Assembly: GCF_018294505.1 (NCBI RefSeq)
Contig: NC_057812.1
Coordinates: 65,081,454-65,145,453 of the forward strand
Length of the DNA: 64,000 bases
Source: Triticum aestivum
Taxonomy: Eukaryota; Streptophyta; Magnoliopsida; Poales; Poaceae
Reading direction: 5' to 3'
Shown here: positions 47,367 to 57,414 of the stretch, piece after piece
How the letters are laid out: every line of letters begins with the position of its first letter
Numbering within the stretch: position 1 is the stretch's first letter
Translations under genes and position numbers: made by a program
Notes under the pieces: model-generated
The model's input: only the letters and a program-made list of their open reading frames with translations
What the model was told of the DNA's origin: nothing
The model's database searches: none

Positions 47367-47815
47367 GATTTTTTGTCCAAAAAGACCACCTGACCAGATG
47401 AATTGACAAAAAAGACTACCTATGGATCAATTTGATAAAAAAGATCCCCTTAACGATGGCGGCAGGCGCGGTAGCCGACACGTGGCTCCTGCCGCCACGG
47501 CAGGAGGCGGCGGGCCCTGCCGCCACGCCGCAAGGCGGCCAGCAGCCCAGAACGTATTTCCGTGGCCAGGACGTAACGGGCCAGAGTGTGTGGGCCACGT
47601 TGCCACTGGACGAGGCGGCCGCAACTGTTGCTGCCGTGCCCAGGCCGACAGCGCGTGCTGCACGCTGGCCGAGACCACGGGCCACGCCGCCACTGCACAA
47701 GGCGGCAACCCTGTTACTGCTTCATGCGGTGTGACAACTTTGCTGTGGCAAACGGCAAGGATTCCCACGCGTACGACGCTGATTTCCACGGGCGGGAATC
47801 TGATGTTGTGCAGTG
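47367..47815 (+). repeat. Left terminal inverted repeat of the MULE
   Basis: Homologous to the reverse complement of about 54195-54757, including cggcaggcgcgg, gccgacacgtgg and the inner block gcaaggattcccacgcg. The GC-rich ORFs in all frames here are not genes. The inner end carries ggcgggaa (47791-47798), matching an E2F-like site also present in the right TIR. Confidence 0.85.
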
Positions 47816-48010
47816 ATTCATATGCCCCCGGTAATCACTCACTCTGCTGGCTTTTGCTTCAGCGGATGCGACCGCATCAGTCACTCAGCACTGCTTTTGC
47901 TTCAGAGGACGCAACGGTACTGCGGGAATTAACTCACCCGGTGCAAGAATCTGAGGCTGCAGTAGGATGGGTTTTAACCTGATCTGCCGACACTACAGGG
48001 ATCCTCTTCT

Positions 48011-48018
48011 TTTTATAT
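48011..48018 (+). promoter_or_regulatory. TATA-like element of the MULE transposase gene
   Basis: ttttatat lies just inside the left TIR, about 150 bp upstream of atggtgaagttgaag (48165), which stops after seven codons and is followed by a donor-like aaggtaaga. This fits the 5' end of the transposase transcript, whose main body is missing. Confidence 0.4.
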
Positions 48019-48516
48019 GCCATGCTTCTGCTCCGTGCACAAGCATACTCTCTGTGACCTCGTTCATCTCCTTTGCTCTCTAAGTCTCTAAGTACAGAGA
48101 GAAAGAAAAGCTCAGTAGGCACTTTCACTCGTGATTTAGGGCGATTTACAGTTGGATTTTGAAGATGGTGAAGTTGAAGAAAAGTTAGATTAAGGTAAGA
48201 TGTATCCATTTTTGTTGGTTTCGTTCGCATGCATGATGTTTTTGTTCTGTTTGATTAGTTCCTAAGTGTGTATTCTATGTTGTTTTAGGCATTATTTCAG
48301 CACTTTGAGGAGTCATTTGGAGTTTTCGGAGTAGGATTTACCGTGCAAAGTGAAGTACGAAGGGAGGGATCAAGGTATGAGCTTTGCAGTACATGGATTT
48401 TTTTGTGCATGCATGGTGGTAATTAGTTAGTCTTTTAGCTCGTCATTAGCTATGCGATGTTAGTGCTTAGAGTTAGAAAAATTCCAGACAACAGATACAA
48501 CATTTATACTTTGCAG

Positions 48517-49213
48517 ACATGTCAGAGGTGTACAATAGTGTTCTTAAAGGGGTGCGAGCACTGCCTATCACAACCCTAATTGAAGAAACTTGGGACCGGA
48601 CCCTGTCATACTTTGCAGACAGGGTCACCGTCGCCAATGCACAAGTTGAATTGAACAAGCCATGGTCCGAGAAGATGCAAAGACATCTGGATGAGAAAGC
48701 AAAGAAGTCCCAAAGTCATGGCTGCAGGAAAGTGGACGCACTTAGGAATAAGTGGGAGGTTAATGTGCGAGCCAAGTACGTTAAGGTTCACCACAGAGAA
48801 TCAAAAAAAGCAAGCTGTCACCCTTGGCCCAACGTCATGTGGGTGCACTTGTAACAAGCCCAAACTTGAGGGCTACCCTTGCAGTCATGTGCTCCGGGTG
48901 GCTGCTGATTAAAAAATTCAGTGTCGAGCCATACATATCCCCGTACTTCAACATGTACAATCTGTACAACACTTGGAATGGTGAGTTCTAGGCCTGGGGC
49001 ATTGATATGAACTACAAAATGCTGTGGCCAGATGGGCCGAAATGGGTTCCGAACGCCGACTTGATGAGAACCGCAAAGGGACGACGTCAGTCTAGGCGTC
49101 ATCGCAATGACATGGACCATAGCCAGATAAGAGAACCAAGGCGATGCCGCATTTGCAGGTGTCCTGGACGTTCACGTAGGGAATGCCCGTATCGAGCCAA
49201 CAACACCGCGTGA
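48517..49213 (+). pseudogene. MULE transposase, C-terminal remnant with SWIM zinc finger
   Basis: After an acceptor (ctttgcag, AG at 48515-48516) the frame reads MSEVYNSVLKGVRALPITTL, a conserved block after the MULE DDE domain. A SWIM-type finger follows, with CGCTC ... CSH (CxCxnCxH) at about 48840-48890, and then a C-terminal Cys-rich tail ending at 49213. Lesions: an indel in the A run at 48803-48809, a second frame change at about 48905-48915, and a TAG at 48989. The DNA-binding N-terminus and the catalytic DDE region are absent: only about 200 bp of unrelated-looking sequence lies between the promoter and this remnant. The protein would normally bind TIRs and cut DNA in the nucleus. Confidence 0.85.
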
Positions 49214-49417
49214 TGTTGATATATCTGTACTCGCTATGTCTATTTATATTTGTACTCGTTATGTGTACTTATATTTAATTTAAATTGAATCTCTTTGTAT
49301 TATTCTACTCATGATGTTAACTTCAGATAATTAATGTAAATTGTATCTCTTTGTATTTTTTATTTGCATTTGTATTTGTGTCTTTCTCATAATTTATATT
49401 TGTATGTTTGTGTGCAG

Positions 49418-52103
49418 GTTATGGCTGAAGTGCTAGTGCTTTTGAGGGGCCCCATGACGCCGGCCACCATTGCCACCTATTTTTTAACCCAAATACTAAG
49501 CATGATTATCGGACTTTCAGACTTCGAACAATAAAGAAAACATGGTCAATACACAATTCTTTTCTTGCTCACCTTGACGCTTATGGACTACATGGTTTTG
49601 CTAGGCTCACATCATGCGAAGACCAATTACGTTTGGACCCATCCCTTTTGACATCCCTCGTTGGCCAGTGGAGACATGAAACCCACACCTTTCACTTTCG
49701 TTTTGGGGAGCTTGCACCTACATTGAAAGATGTTTCTATGATCACTGCTCTACCAATTAGAGGTGAGTCGTTAGTCTCTCTACGACTGTCTCCATCTTGG
49801 ACATTAGATATAGCAGTCCGTCTTGGGATGGCAATGCCAGAATTACAACGTTCTGGTGGCCCTCGGGGCATCCCACTCGCCTGGCTTCGTGATAATTTTC
49901 GTATTTTATCTAGCTTCACTGATTCTGAGATGAGAAAACGACATCTGTTTGCGTATTTGTTGTGGCTCCTCAGGACTCTGTTCCCAAATTCACACGGGGA
50001 CGTAGTTCTCCCTGGTCTCATCTACATTGTAGAGAATATGGCAGATGATTCTTTACCCGAGCAGCCAAAATTCAGCTTCGGTTCTGCCATGCTATCTCAT
50101 ACATATAGAGGCTTGTGTGATGCCACACAAAAAACTTCTTTCGCACAAAAAGCTTCGTTACTTTGTGTCGCCTACGAGTTTCTACAGTTGTGGTCCTGGG
50201 AATACCTCCCTGTAGGACGACCTCATATACTAAATCCCGTACACCCTTATGACTTTAGCGAGGGCAGCCGTGCAACTACGGCCACCAGGTGGACAAAGGC
50301 ACGGAAACGTTGGTCTCCAGATATTGCAAAAAATTGTTACCATATATACCACCAGTAGTTTGAGATACTTGATGAGTCAGAAGTCACATGGAACCCGTGG
50401 ACTCAGGACCAGATACAGATGGTCTTTGATATTCGACCCATCACAGCAGGCATCTTGAGCGATAGTGCATTCTGGCTGACTCGCTGCAACTTGTTGTTCC
50501 TGTGGTGTGATGAGCCTTACAACCCAGAGCATGTAATGAGACAGTTCGCTCTCTATCAAGAAATTCCACCACCTTTTTCAAGACGTATCGATGAGGAAAC
50601 CCATAAGTAAGATGTGACCTCCCTAAATAGTTAGTGTCATTTTTAATTTACTAAACTCACACTGTGTTACATAATTTGCAGGCTAACCAATATGTGCAAG
50701 GGTTGGAGTTTATACGATTGGAGGGAACACAACATTCAATGGGTACACAAGTGGGAAAATGAAGCGCTACCAGATATAGTGCATCAACTTAGGTACATTT
50801 TATTAACATTATTTTATTACGATGATCATACAATGTGTGAAGATGCTTTGCTTTCATCACAACGGTTTATGTAATTATTTAATTTTGCAGAATGTATGAT
50901 GAAAGTACAGACCAAGCGTACAAGTAGTAGTACTGCATCATCACACGTACTAGCCTAGCCGGTCAACCAGCTACGATACTAACACATCTCACACAGGAGG
51001 AGCAGACGCAGAGACATATTGAGCTGCATGCAGCCTACTATCGTGACCAGATGGTAATCACTTATAACTTTTTTAGGTCCATCATTTCATAATTATTTCA
51101 ACCAAATAACATCTAAATTTGTTCAGCTTGAAGCTTGCAACAAAGTAGGGCAGATGGCTGCGAAAAGCATGCCGGCTCGGGGCCTATCTCGCAAGTCATT
51201 CCAGAAACGTTTTCAAGACTACGTGGCAAAAAAGTTCAGATGCGGTAGAGGCGACGATGTTGTCACTGGAGCGTACAACATGCCGGTAGCGAGGTCAGCC
51301 AGACCGAGTGCGGCGCCGTCGTCCAGACCGAGCGAGGCGCGTACAAGCCATGGGCAGTGGGGGGAGGGTCCGAGTACTACAACGACATTGCCACAATATG
51401 ACTCATCTCTGCCACTACATCGCTCTTTTTCGGTGCAGCTTCGTGAGGGGCAGACATCTCAGGACCATGGAACGGGCTTGGATTCGATGCCCGAGCAGTA
51501 TCTTTCTCCAAACCCATATGCATACACAGGATATGGCGCATACACCCAAGGTGAGGGATCTCAGCCGTATCTCTCCACGCGAGGGATCTCCATGCTCGAG
51601 GAGACTCGTGTCCCAGATTTAAACCAGTACCACGTACAATGGCCAGACAGCACATGCGAGGGATCTGATCAGGTAGTCATGTTTACGTTTTAATGCATTT
51701 ACAATGATATCATATATTATCCTCTAACAGTTTGTTTACAATATTTCTATGTGCAGGACATACCTAATGTTAATTGGGACAATGAGGACACCCAACATGG
51801 CCTCAACACACGCCTACGGGGAGCATCACATGATCATGGTGACACGGTTACAATAGTAGTTACAGAATTCTTCGGAGGGGATGTTATTGGCCCATCTTTT
51901 ATCCCGAGGAGTCACAACCATACGCCTACAATTACGTATCAGGTTCGCAATAAGGATTCCAGATTCCACCACCTACGCAGGAGTCGCAGACACAGGAAGC
52001 CGAACTGGAGTACGACCGCGGTCTTCGTGTAACTCGACCACCTAATCGCTTGTCACTTTCCGGTCCTAAGGAAAGGCCAGGTGGCCGTCGTCGACCAGGG
52101 TGA
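49418..52103 (+). pseudogene. Plant mobile domain (PMD) gene of the MULE, five exons, disrupted
   Basis: Exons 49418-50606, 50682-50792, 50891-51053, 51127-51672 and 51757-52103 all have GT-AG borders, and the four junctions keep frame, strong support for the model. ATG at 49421; a frame change near 49445 is needed to reach the domain. Exon 1 carries the PMD (THTFHFRFGELAPTLKDVSM; FRILSSFTDSEMRKRHLFAY; LLCVAYEFLQLWSWEYLPVG). Exon 4 is Ser/Thr/Gly-rich and low complexity, and exon 5 ends in a basic RPGGRRRPG tail. Stops at 50356-50358 (CAG to TAG by context), in exon 3 and in exon 5, plus the early frameshift, make it a pseudogene. PMD proteins such as MAIN are linked to transposon silencing, and TE-borne PMDs are known. 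The role here is unknown. Confidence 0.85.
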
Positions 52104-52308
52104 TTCATCTATCCATGTGTGCCACCCATTCTATCTACATATGTCAGTATCAGAATTTCCGAGTTAAACATCTATGCATGCTGAAATAAAAATGCACCAG
52201 TCCGCAACAATGATTATTTTTTTAATTTTGGCTTATGAATACTGTGCAACCATTGCCCATCTTAGACACTGAAAAAAATATTTTCTCGCAACTCATTTCC
52301 CCTCAATA

Positions 52309-52438
52309 TTTCCCCGCCAACTCTTTCCTTCCATATGCGACCCGTTTCCCGCCAACCCCTTCCCACCATAACTTCCCGCCACTCGTTTCCCGCCAACCCC
52401 TTCCCGACATATGTTCCCGCCAACCCTTTCCCTATAAA
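52309..52438 (+). promoter_or_regulatory. Array of E2F-like sites and TATA box upstream of the 166-codon ORF
   Basis: Five closely spaced motifs: tttccccgcc (52309-52318), tttcccgcc (52345-52353), ttcccgcc (52373-52380), tttcccgcc (52386-52394), ttcccgcc (52414-52421). A TATA box, tataaa, follows at 52433-52438, 50 bp before the ATG. The two tttcccgc copies match the E2F/DP consensus TTTSSCGC exactly. The rest differ at the first base or by one insertion. All point the same way. This architecture fits S-phase-activated transcription, an inference from motif content only. Confidence 0.65.
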
Positions 52439-52487
52439 ACCACCTTCAGACGGAGGTGGATAAGCATTCCAGTATAGTGTAGTCGAG

Positions 52488-52988
52488 ATGTCCCATTATC
52501 CTTTCGATCGTAGTTTTCACCCTGGAATGAGCAGGACTCTTCTGAGGCTAGCTACCGATTTCAGGATGGAAAATAGGATAGTTCCATGGGACGAACTCAC
52601 CGATAGTGACATCATAATGAATGAGTTGGCTCATGAATTACGTAGGTCTGGGTGGCCTGAAAGGACCTATGAGGAGGTACATAAAGAACTTCTTAGGTTG
52701 CATGCAAGGTGGAAGAAGGTAGTGGAGCCGAAGAGTGAAACTTTCAGAAGGACAGCAGCAAAGCATCCATTTTTATGGACTGACGAAAGCGAGGATGAAG
52801 ATGGTATCTTCATGCCGCCGATTTCAGGTTCTGCATCGTCAAAGGGCAAGAGTTCTGCATCGTCCAAGGGCAAGAGTACTGCATCCTCGAAGGGCAAGAG
52901 TTCTGCATCGTCCAGGGGTAAGAGTTCTACATCCTCGAAGGGCAAGAGTTTTGCATCGACGGAGGATGACGATGATGCCTTCATGTAG
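52488..52988 (+). CDS. Intact 166-residue MULE accessory protein with Ser/Lys repeats
   Basis: A single open frame from ATG 52488 to TAG 52986-52988, the only undamaged ORF in the MULE. Residues about 1-105 look folded and helical, with Trp-containing blocks (VPWDELTDSDI; SGWPERTYEEVHKELLRL; ARWKKVVEP; HPFLWTDES). Their spacing recalls a Myb/SANT-like or trihelix DNA-binding fold, but I cannot assign it. Residues about 114-155 are five 8-residue repeats of the type SASSKGKS, followed by an acidic end (EDDDDAFM). The basic-Ser repeats could be phosphorylated or nuclear-targeting; this is speculation. A strong core promoter lies directly upstream. I do not recognise a named family. Confidence 0.65.
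   Translation: MSHYPFDRSFHPGMSRTLLRLATDFRMENRIVPWDELTDSDIIMNELAHELRRSGWPERTYEEVHKELLRLHARWKKVVEPKSETFRRTAAKHPFLWTDESEDEDGIFMPPISGSASSKGKSSASSKGKSTASSKGKSSASSRGKSSTSSKGKSFASTEDDDDAFM
52829..52960 (+). repeat. 24-bp tandem coding repeat
   Basis: Five full units plus a partial one start at 52829, 52853, 52877, 52901, 52925 and 52949, with core ctgcatcgtccaagggcaag. The period is a multiple of three, so unit number can change without breaking the ORF. Confidence 0.9.
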
Positions 52989-53308
52989 TTTTTAAGCTGT
53001 ATTCCAGTTCTACCGTTTAATTCAGATGTACTTGCATTATTACTTTGGACTTTCTTATTGTAGGGCATTATGTTCTATCTTAATTTCATTTTGTAGTTGT
53101 TGCACGATGTTCGATAATTAATGGAGGGAAAGAAAATGCCACTAATTTATTTTAAAACTATTTTTTTCATTACAACACGGTACAACTAAAAATAAGATAC
53201 ATTATACTATTGAAATAAAGCTACATTTAACTACTGAAATAAAGCTACATTAAACTGGAGAAATTAAGATACAAACGATTGCGAAACTTAAAATACTATC
53301 ACAGGAAT
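52989..53308. other. AT-rich spacer between convergent MULE genes
   Basis: Contains two near-copies of tactgaaataaagctacatt (about 53205-53250). It probably provides the 3' ends of both convergent transcripts. No ORF of note. Confidence 0.4.
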
Positions 53309-53995
53309 CTACTGAGTCCCGCGTGGATATTTTCCTTTTCCATCGCCAGCTTCTTCTGCTGCCTTGGCCTCACGAGCCCTTTCTTTCTTTCTCTGTCTCT
53401 CCGCCTCACGAGCCTCCTTTCGCTGTCGTTCCTGCTCCTCCATGCGATGAGCCTCTTCCCTGTTTTTCTTTCCTAAATCCTGAAAAAATGGTGTTGCTAC
53501 GCATAGTATTCTTTTAACTCTCTCTCTTGCTCCGCTTTCTCCTCAACTTCCGCCTTCTCGTGTCGCTCTTCCGCATAGAAACTATTCCACGCACGGCGAC
53601 TTCTTTCACGAATCTCAGTCACTGCCCAAGCCGGCATCTCCGTGTCAATCCAACGATAGTACATGCATAGAGGCGGAGGAGACTACAACAAGAAACACGA
53701 ATATTATTAAAGAATCAATGAAAATAACAACAATATCTATTCGTGATGGTTAAGGCATACTGGAGGCTTGTCGTACGGGTGGATCTTCCTCATAATTGGC
53801 GCACATGAAAAATTTCATGCCCAAACAATCTGAAGAATCCGTCACCTCCTTCATCTTGCAAAGATCGCCACACCAACACCGCAGGACTGCCACTCCCGGA
53901 GGCAAACTTGCATTCTTCATTTTCCTCGGCCTAATGCTTTGATCCGAGCAAGGCAAACTCATGCCGACTGAAAAAAAGGTGGACACACTTAGCAC
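53309..53995 (-). pseudogene. GRF-type zinc-finger gene of the MULE, convergent, disrupted
   Basis: Exon 1 on the minus strand starts at 53962 (MSLPCSDQSIRPRKM), or possibly 53995. It carries CWCGDLCKMKEVTD...GMKFFMCANYEEDPP, the CxCG...G..FF.C signature of GRF zinc fingers, which bind single-stranded or structured nucleic acid in other proteins. A donor-like site occurs at 53760. Exon 2 begins at about 53682 with PPPLCMYYRWIDTEMPAWAV, continues in a highly charged Glu/Arg/Lys region that would form a coiled coil, and ends KGKYPRGTQ at 53309. Exon 2 has an in-frame TAG (YYA*QHH) and a one-base shift near 53480, and the simplest splice does not keep phase. Paired cysteine-finger and coiled-coil genes occur beside MULE and PMD transposons. 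Confidence 0.7.
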
Positions 53996-54045
53996 AGTGG
54001 CGATTTCAAGGGTGGCTGGACGACGAAAGACGAGAGCCTCATTGC

Positions 54046-54095
54046 CTTGTTTTATAGGCTTGGACGATAAATGATGGCGAGAAAATAGGCGCGAA
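54046..54095 (-). promoter_or_regulatory. TATA box and E2F-like motifs of the GRF gene
   Basis: On the minus strand tataaa lies at 54056-54051, about 90 bp upstream of the ATG at 53962. Further upstream are tttctcgcc (54084-54076) and ttcgcgcc (54095-54088), each one base off the E2F consensus. The layout mirrors the promoter at 52309-52438. Confidence 0.5.
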
Positions 54096-54194
54096 CGGAC
54101 GAAATTTTAGACGAGAAATACACGTGATTCAAATAGTGCAGAGGAGCACCGCAGAGTGTCGACACAAGGCGTCAAAAATGCACCTAGCGCATAA

Positions 54195-54757
54195 CATCGG
54201 ATTCCCGCCCGTGGAAATGAGCGTCATCGCGTGGGAATCCTTGCCGTCTGCCACAGCACAGGCTGTCGGGGCACATGGGTGAGAATCAATCATCCGCTGA
54301 GGCAAAAGAAGCAAAAGTAGTGATTCCCGGGCATCAGCGTCCATTTTCCCGCGTGTGGGAATCAGCGCCGTCAGCGTTGCTGTCGTGCGTGGGAATCAAC
54401 GCCGTCAGCCTGGTTGTCTCGCGTGCAGCTGGGTGGCCGCCTGCTGCGGTGGCGGCGTGGTGCACAGGCTGGGCCCAGGACCAGCACGACCTGTCGGCCA
54501 GGGAACGGTAGCCGCAACGCCAGCCGCCTCGCCCGGTGGCGTCCTGGCCCACCGCCCGTGGCCCGTTCCGTCCCAGGTCCGGCACTGTGGGGAAAACGTT
54601 ATACACCACGCGGCTGCCTCCCGCCGTGGCGGCAGGTGCCACGTGTTGCCTGCCGCGCCTGCCGCCACGGCCGAGGGGGTCCTTTTTATCAATTGGGTCT
54701 AAAGGGGGTCTTTTCTGGCAAATCCACTGGGCAGAGGGTCTCTTTTGACAAAAAATT
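54195..54757 (-). repeat. Right terminal inverted repeat of the MULE
   Basis: Inverted homologue of the left end, with extra internal duplicated blocks (the cgtgtgggaatcagcgccgtcagc unit recurs at about 54350-54410). Contains attcccgccc (54201-54210), which is the conserved E2F-like motif in mirror position to 47790-47798. Confidence 0.85.
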
Positions 54758-54766
54758 CAGTGCATC

Positions 54767-55958
54767 AGGATAATGTTATAACTTCGCAACTATGATTAGC
54801 ACACAGAAACATCAGTAGCACTAGCACCCATGTTTTTGTGACTTTCTTTACTCCAAACGGTAGTAAACACTGTGAACTATGGAAGGAACAGCATATCACT
54901 GTGAAAGGTGACTAATATAGGAATACAACTTTAGTTAACGACTCTTTTATCAAGGCTTTGGAGAAAAAGTACTAATCACAGCATTGACAAGTAAAATAAG
55001 CAACTTATATCCAAGAATGAATCTCAACCTAAATAAATTTCCAATAACATCCTTGGGCAGCTTCTTTCAAATTAGAATCTTATTCATTAGGAGGCCGAGA
55101 CCACATAAGCCCGATGATTCGTCGACATCTAAAGGTATCGACTAGACCGACACCTTCAAAATTGAAATCTAAACAGGAGTTGAAAAGTTAAACAGCCAGC
55201 ATAATGTCTTGTGTCCGTGCATGCAGTGTGTTAAGACTTGACAAGTTGATATGTGAATTTCCTTGTATCTAACTTGAAAAAAGTACTAAAGCAGTTGTAG
55301 AAACTGAAAGTAGCCATTTTGCACACCTGTGTAAAAATCAACTCAGTCAGGCCCTACTTGCTTTTTTCTCGAGAAAAAACACAACCGTGCCGATGCATAC
55401 AAGGCCCTGAAAGGGCTACACCTGCAAAGGATAAATTGAAAGTTAGATAATTGCGGTCTTAGATGCTAGTGAGCTCAAACATGCTGATATCTACAGGTGG
55501 AAGTACTAAAAAATAATTCCATGCCAAATTTTAAATTTGCAAGTATTTTGAAGACCACCATGCTAGTTATACCTGTAACTGACAAGCTTGCTGAAATAAA
55601 ATGAAGGCATGATGAATCTTCTTCATCTCTTTTCTATGGAATAACACGATCCACATGTAAGGTGCAGTACTGTAGATAGTCTATAAACCAAGGGGAAAAT
55701 GAAGGTAAGTAATTACTATAAGTCTATAATAATCAGTGTTTTTGAAGGAAAGTGATAGGACACATAGGTCTCGTGATTTGTATTTTCTTTCGATTCAGAA
55801 ATTTATCTTAGGTAATCAAATGGGCTGAGGATACCGATACTATGTATATGTACATTACAGTTGTCCGCTCAGCAAGGCATTTTGCTTACCTCAGAATTGA
55901 AGCAAAGCTGCCCTATATTCATTTAGCAATGTTTGTTTACACCAAATCACTCAGCAAG
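54767..55958. other. Intergenic stretch with no feature seen
   Basis: AT-rich, non-repetitive DNA between the MULE TSD and the non-LTR insertion. No ORF above 60 codons with recognisable content. Confidence 0.4.
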
Positions 55959-56629
55959 GGTTGACACTAATTACCGAAAAAGATTTTCGCCCCGCTTTAT
56001 ATATAAAGCAAAGATCATCCACAACCCAATACAAACGCACGCCACCACAACACATGCACGCACCCAAGGCCGGATACATAGGCGCTGAGTGCAGCAACAC
56101 CACTCCTAGCACTACCACCGCGAAGAGATGAAACCACATACGACGAACCGTGGGCTCCAAGGCGGCGCCTTCAGAAAGGATACGACACCGGAGCGCCGCC
56201 GCCGCCCGATCCAAGGATCAGGGTTTCCCCTGGAGCCGCACGACAGGCAATGAGAGCCGCGATGACGCCTTCAAGAAGGGAACGAGCTCGCCGCCGCCGG
56301 TCCGTCCGAAGATAGAACAGGTTTTCACCCCGGCCAACACTCACCGCCACCGAACGCCACATCCCGGCTACCACGCCGCCCACACGGCCATGGCCACCGG
56401 GCAGCACCAAGTGACGGGCTCTGCCCATGAGCACCACGCTACCACCTCCAGGGCCGCCGCCCTGACATCCAAGACCTCGACACCGTCTCGCCCGATACCC
56501 TCCGCCACCCCCACCAAAGAGACGAGTGGAAAGGTCCCACCTTACACAGCCCTGGGCGACCCCCAGCGCCGAGACCCAAAAGGCTAGCCAACAGTGGCTT
56601 CCATCGACCCGTCCTGCAGCGCCGGGCGT

Positions 56630-56761
56630 GAGACGAGCTAGGTCCTGCAGCACCGTGAGCGAGACGAGGTCAGTCCTGCTGCACCGTGCGCGAGACGAGC
56701 TTGGTCCTACTGCACCGTGCGCGAGACGAGCATTGTCCTGCCGCACTGGACGCGAGACGAG
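56630..56761. repeat. 31-bp tandem repeat
   Basis: Four units start at 56630, 56661, 56692 and 56723, each beginning gagacgag and containing gtcctgc(t)gcaccgtg, plus a partial fifth unit at 56754. They sit in the GC-rich body of the non-LTR insertion. Confidence 0.9.
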
Positions 56762-57414
56762 TGATGGACCGCAGCTGGGAGAAGGCCAGCCCTTCGACGA
56801 AAGTAGCTCCCGGATGACAAGGAGAGGGGTCGAAGGCCGAAACAGGCCGCCTACGGACGAGCGATGCCGAAACATGCCAGCCGCCGCCGCACCCGACCTG
56901 CCAAGCTGCCATGGAGCCATCCACGGCCGGAGCAGAAGCCACACCGGACCACTACCCAACCCGTGCCGTCCACCATGCTCCAAGCGTTGGAGCCGCCGGA
57001 CACGCATCTCCCGCTTCCGGCGAGCCACCCGCAGCCACCCGAACATGCCGGACCGAGCCACCACAAGTCAGCACGCCGGAGCTACCACCACGTTGGGGCC
57101 TACACCCTGCCGGAGCGAAGCAGATGCGGCCAACCCACGCCGCCCACGACCCTCGTCGCGAGGTGCGGCAGCGGACAGAGCTGGCCGAGGCCATCCGCCA
57201 CCACCGGGACCCCCGCACGCGCCACCATCCAGCCCGCCGTCCGACGCACGGCCCCCTACCGCCATGGCCCGCGCCGCCCACGCCCACGAGCAGCCGGCCG
57301 AAGGGAACCCCGATCCAGATCTGGATCGAGAAGTCCAGCCCCGCCGCCCCGCGCTGACACGCCCCACCTGATCCGCGCAGCCACCGCAGCCAGCAGGCGC
57401 CAACGCCGCCCGCG

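Larger units (their letters stand above)
47367..54757. mobile_element. Mutator-like element (MULE) with long TIRs and several genes
   Basis: A 7391-bp element flanked by a perfect 9-bp duplication, cagtgcatc (47358-47366 and 54758-54766). Termini read gattttttgtcc and, from the other strand, aattttttgtca, and inverted homology extends about 450-550 bp inward through GC-rich sequence. Contents: transposase remnant with SWIM zinc finger, five-exon plant-mobile-domain gene, intact 166-codon ORF, and a convergent GRF zinc-finger gene. A 9-bp TSD with long TIRs is diagnostic of Mutator. The transposase has lost its catalytic part, so this copy is non-autonomous now. Confidence 0.92.

Noticed and set aside
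47422..47982. GC-rich ORFs in the MULE left end (also 54275-54773 at the right end)
   Set aside because: Open frames occur in four or more frames and mirror each other because they are the inverted repeats.
49633..50358. PMD gene starting at 49633
   Set aside because: That start is TTG. The frame continues upstream with conserved-looking sequence, and an ATG at 49421 follows an acceptor.
56171..57064. 297-codon minus-strand ORF in the non-LTR element
   Set aside because: Gly/Arg/Val-rich low-complexity reading, with equally long ORFs on the other strand. No ORF1, endonuclease or RT motif.
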